From the NCBI GenBank assembly GCA_035440755.1, contig DAORND010000103.1:1-8966 (forward strand): a stretch of DNA of 8,966 nucleotides, written 5' to 3'. A program made the translations under genes and the position numbers. The stretch is from Aquimonas sp002352135 (lineage in GTDB: Bacteria; Pseudomonadota; Gammaproteobacteria; Xanthomonadales; Xanthomonadaceae). A model generated the notes under the pieces. The model ran no database searches and was not told where the DNA came from. It worked only from the letters and a program-made list of their open reading frames with translations. Shown in pieces: positions 6,307 to 8,966 of this stretch (the first letter of the stretch is position 1; the number at the start of each line of letters is the position of its first letter).

Positions 6307-8966
6307 ATGAGTCCTGCCTCGCCCCGCAGCACCCAGATCCAGGCCGACGCTGAGGGCAAGTCGGTCGTTTGGGCAAACGGCAACATCATGATCGCGTTGA
6401 TCTGCCTCGTCGCCTTTGGCATCGGTTCCGCAATCTGGGTCTATGTCGCCTCACGAATTGCCGACAAACGTGCAGTCGCCACCGCCAACGTGCTACGAAG
6501 CAACGGCAATCTGGTGATTGCGCACAAAGAAAAAGTCAAAGCGGGGCTCGCCCATTTCGAACAGATCCTGCAGGCCGTCGCCGAGATCGATACGCCCGCA
6601 GGCACCCCGAGTGATCCGCGTCAGCGACTCAATCAACTGCTGAGCAAAGCACAGGAGACCACGCCGGAGCTGATTTCCTTGGCGATCATTGCTGCGGACG
6701 GAACGATCCGCGCGACCACCCAAGCCTCGACCTCCCTGAATGTCGGTGATCGTCCCTATTTCCAGCGACACCAGGAGTTCCGAAGCACTCGCATCGACGT
6801 GGGTGCGCCCTTCACTGGGGCACTGACCGGACGATGGAGTGTACCCATCACACGGCGGATCGAGACCAACGATGGGAAATTCGTGGGCGTTGCCTATCTA
6901 TCCATTGATCCAGCGTACTTTGCGCAACCCTTCGTCAGTTCCCAGCAGGGCCCACGCGACTCCATGGTCGTGCTGGGGGAGGATGGCGTCATTCGCGCCA
7001 TTCGTATCGGCGATAGTGTTCTGTATGGGGAGAGCGTTGCGCAGTCACCACTCCTCGCAGCGCAACGTGGGAACCCGAGTGGCTGGCTTCGAACGCAGAG
7101 TCCGATTGACGATGACACAAAGCTGGTCAGCTACGACTCGATTCCCGACTACGATCTGATCGTCGTAGTAGCCAAATCCGAGACGGATCTGTTTCTGGAG
7201 CTGGCACCTGCGGAACGCGCATTGCGAATTCAGGCAAGCGCCGTTACCGCGTTGTTGCTGCTGATGGTTCTGACCGCGATTGTCGCCGTGAACGCGCAAC
7301 GCGGCCGCCTTCGCGCCGAATCGAATGCGCGTCAGAATTTTCAGGAACTGGCCGAGCTGGGCAGTGATTGGCACTGGCGAAGCGACCAGCACCATCGTAT
7401 CGACTTCGTTTCCCAAGGTCTGAAGAAATCACTGGGTATTTCGATCGATGGCCTGCTTGGCCTGACTGCGTGGGAGTCCGGTGGCTTCGGTGCATCCGAA
7501 GACAGCGCCAGACAGATCCAGCAGGCGATGCTGCACTTTCAGCCATTCTTGCGAATCGAGTCCTCCATCCGCGTCGATGACCGGGACACCGCCCACGTGC
7601 TGATCAGCGGCCAGTCCATCTGGTCCGCGCGCGGCGAATTCCTCGGCTACCAAGGTGTCGTCACCGACATCACCGAACGAAAGCTGGCAGAACTGAGCAT
7701 TGAACGCCTGGCGATGTTCGACGCATTGACTGGCCTGCCCAATCGTCGGTCGCTCGCGCAGCACATCGCCAACGCTTTGCACGCCAGCAGGGAACAGCAA
7801 AGCAGTGGCGCGCTGATCTTTGTGGATGTCGACCATTTCAAGGATGTCAACGACAGCCTAGGTCATGAAGCGGGGGACGACCTGCTCAGACTGGTTGCGG
7901 CGGCACTCAGCAGTGCTGTAAGGGCCGACGATGTCGTTGCACGCATCGGCGGTGACGAGTTCGTGGTGGTCATCGGCAAGCTGCCTGCGGACCTTGGCCA
8001 CGCCAAGCACAACGTGCAGCGTGTCATTCAAAAGATTCGCGACCGCATGCTGGCGCTGGATATGCTGCGGTTCCGCAAGATGCAGATCTCGCTCAGCATG
8101 GGCGTCTGCCAGTTCCCCGTGCATAACGAGTCACCCGATGATGTGCTGCGGGACGCCGACACAGCGCTGTACCAGTCGAAGTCCGAAGGCCGCAACAAGG
8201 TCACCTATTTCGAGCGCGAAATGCGCGAGATGATCCAACGCCGCGTCAGCCTGGAACACGACCTTGCCCAAGCACTCGAACGCCGGCAAATGCATGTCTG
8301 GGTTCAACCGCAGTTTGATACCGATGCGGTGGCCTCTGGTGCGGAACTGCTCTTGCGCTGGAATCACCCGCGTCATGGCATGGTGCCCCCGAGTGAGTTC
8401 ATTCCGCTGGCCGAACGCAGCGATCTGATCGATCAACTCGGTGACTGGGTAGTCGCGCAAGCCATCGAGACACTGGCACGCACGGAGCCATTCTCGGGAC
8501 GGGTACCGGGTCTATCGGTCAATGTGAGCCCTCGCCAGTTCGACCAGGCTGACTTTGTCGAGAAGGTGCTTGGGCGGGTCCGAGCCAGTGGCATCTCGCC
8601 GGATCGTCTGACCTTGGAGGTCACCGAGGGTCTGCTGATCGACAATCTGGACCGCACGCTGGAACAACTGCACCAGCTCGCCGCTGCAGGGGTTCGCATC
8701 TCGATTGACGATTTCGGCACCGGTTACTCGAGCATGCGTTATCTCAAGGCACTGCCGATCCATGAACTCAAAGTCGACCGCTGCTTCGTCAGTGAGATTC
8801 CGGAAAGCCTGAAAGACGCCGCCATCGTGCGCTCGATGCTGACGCTGGCGCGCAATCTGCACCTTCGCGTGGTGGCCGAGGGTGTCGAAGAACCTCGACA
8901 AGCCGAGTTCCTGCGAGCGCACGGCTGCCATTCGTTACAAGGCTATCTGTTTGCAAGACCAGAGCC
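6307..8966 (+). CDS. Membrane-bound sensory diguanylate cyclase/phosphodiesterase (Cache-PAS-GGDEF-EAL), 3' end outside window
   Basis: At least 886 residues; no stop before the window ends, but QGYLF near the end shows only the last few residues are missing. Order: membrane helix 1 (about 27-48); periplasmic dCache-like sensor (about 55-300, with ADGTIRATTQ, VGDRPYF and GVAYLSIDPAYF); helix 2 (about 308-329); PAS (about 344-459, ending DITERK); GGDEF (about 465-625); and EAL (about 640 onward). The cyclase site is intact: DALTGLPNR at 472-480, VDVDHFK, and GGDEF at 548-552, with an inhibitory c-di-GMP site RADD (539-542) five residues before it. The EAL site keeps Glu680, Asn739, Glu771, Asp801-Asp802, Lys822, Glu858, Glu861 and Gln878, so both making and breaking c-di-GMP are possible; the signature reads ELL instead of EAL. 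The likely role is converting a periplasmic ligand signal into a c-di-GMP change. The ATG at 6307 is the only good start after an in-frame TGA (6274); no clear Shine-Dalgarno is seen. Confidence 0.95.
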   Translation, partial: MSPASPRSTQIQADAEGKSVVWANGNIMIALICLVAFGIGSAIWVYVASRIADKRAVATANVLRSNGNLVIAHKEKVKAGLAHFEQILQAVAEIDTPAGTPSDPRQRLNQLLSKAQETTPELISLAIIAADGTIRATTQASTSLNVGDRPYFQRHQEFRSTRIDVGAPFTGALTGRWSVPITRRIETNDGKFVGVAYLSIDPAYFAQPFVSSQQGPRDSMVVLGEDGVIRAIRIGDSVLYGESVAQSPLLAAQRGNPSGWLRTQSPIDDDTKLVSYDSIPDYDLIVVVAKSETDLFLELAPAERALRIQASAVTALLLLMVLTAIVAVNAQRGRLRAESNARQNFQELAELGSDWHWRSDQHHRIDFVSQGLKKSLGISIDGLLGLTAWESGGFGASEDSARQIQQAMLHFQPFLRIESSIRVDDRDTAHVLISGQSIWSARGEFLGYQGVVTDITERKLAELSIERLAMFDALTGLPNRRSLAQHIANALHASREQQSSGALIFVDVDHFKDVNDSLGHEAGDDLLRLVAAALSSAVRADDVVARIGGDEFVVVIGKLPADLGHAKHNVQRVIQKIRDRMLALDMLRFRKMQISLSMGVCQFPVHNESPDDVLRDADTALYQSKSEGRNKVTYFEREMREMIQRRVSLEHDLAQALERRQMHVWVQPQFDTDAVASGAELLLRWNHPRHGMVPPSEFIPLAERSDLIDQLGDWVVAQAIETLARTEPFSGRVPGLSVNVSPRQFDQADFVEKVLGRVRASGISPDRLTLEVTEGLLIDNLDRTLEQLHQLAAAGVRISIDDFGTGYSSMRYLKALPIHELKVDRCFVSEIPESLKDAAIVRSMLTLARNLHLRVVAEGVEEPRQAEFLRAHGCHSLQGYLFARPE

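Noticed and set aside
1..8966. Mobile element, phage, defence, CRISPR, tRNA or biosynthetic cluster
   Set aside because: I saw no transposase, integrase, terminal repeats, spacer-repeat array, tRNA-like fold or synthase domain. Gaps between genes are all under 140 bases and the recognised genes account for the window.

Overview
This window looks like ordinary chromosomal DNA from a Gram-negative gammaproteobacterium with moderately high GC (about 60% by eye). The best guess is the Lysobacterales (Xanthomonadales), for example a Rhodanobacteraceae-like organism. The clues are a GreB factor, outer-membrane beta-barrel proteins ending in aromatic residues, DUF3011 and DUF6164 proteins, and a secreted subtilase ending in a 'GFE' tail of a kind I recall from secreted proteins of that order. 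The lineage is inference; there is no rRNA or other phylogenetic marker here.

Layout, left to right. (1) 2-322, plus strand: the C-terminal end of a phosphate-selective-porin-like outer-membrane protein. (2) 460-2740, minus strand: a probable two-gene operon, with a signal-peptide-bearing DUF3011 protein (2015-2740) followed 31 bases later by a secreted S8 (bacillopeptidase F-like) serine protease (460-1983). (3) 2858-3364, plus strand: greB, divergent from the DUF3011 gene across a 117-base gap. (4) 3511-6180, minus strand: a small membrane-anchored DUF6164 protein (5839-6180), then a large outer-membrane protein with a CBM9-like N-terminal domain and a DUF5916 barrel (3511-5766). (5) 6307-8966, plus strand: a membrane-bound c-di-GMP enzyme (periplasmic Cache-like sensor, PAS, GGDEF, EAL) that runs off the window just before its C-terminus.

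Five of the seven genes encode envelope or exported proteins: porin, DUF3011 protein, protease, DUF5916 protein and the membrane c-di-GMP sensor enzyme. GreB is a housekeeping transcription factor. I found no tRNA, rRNA, CRISPR array, insertion sequence, phage or defence module, and no intergenic gap above 140 bases. There is no convincing exotic system. The most interesting points are the protease's C-terminal tail, the strictly periodic cysteine repeats of the co-transcribed DUF3011 protein, the conserved-looking but uncharacterised DUF6164-DUF5916 pair, and a dyad-symmetric element over a possible promoter of the GGDEF/EAL gene.
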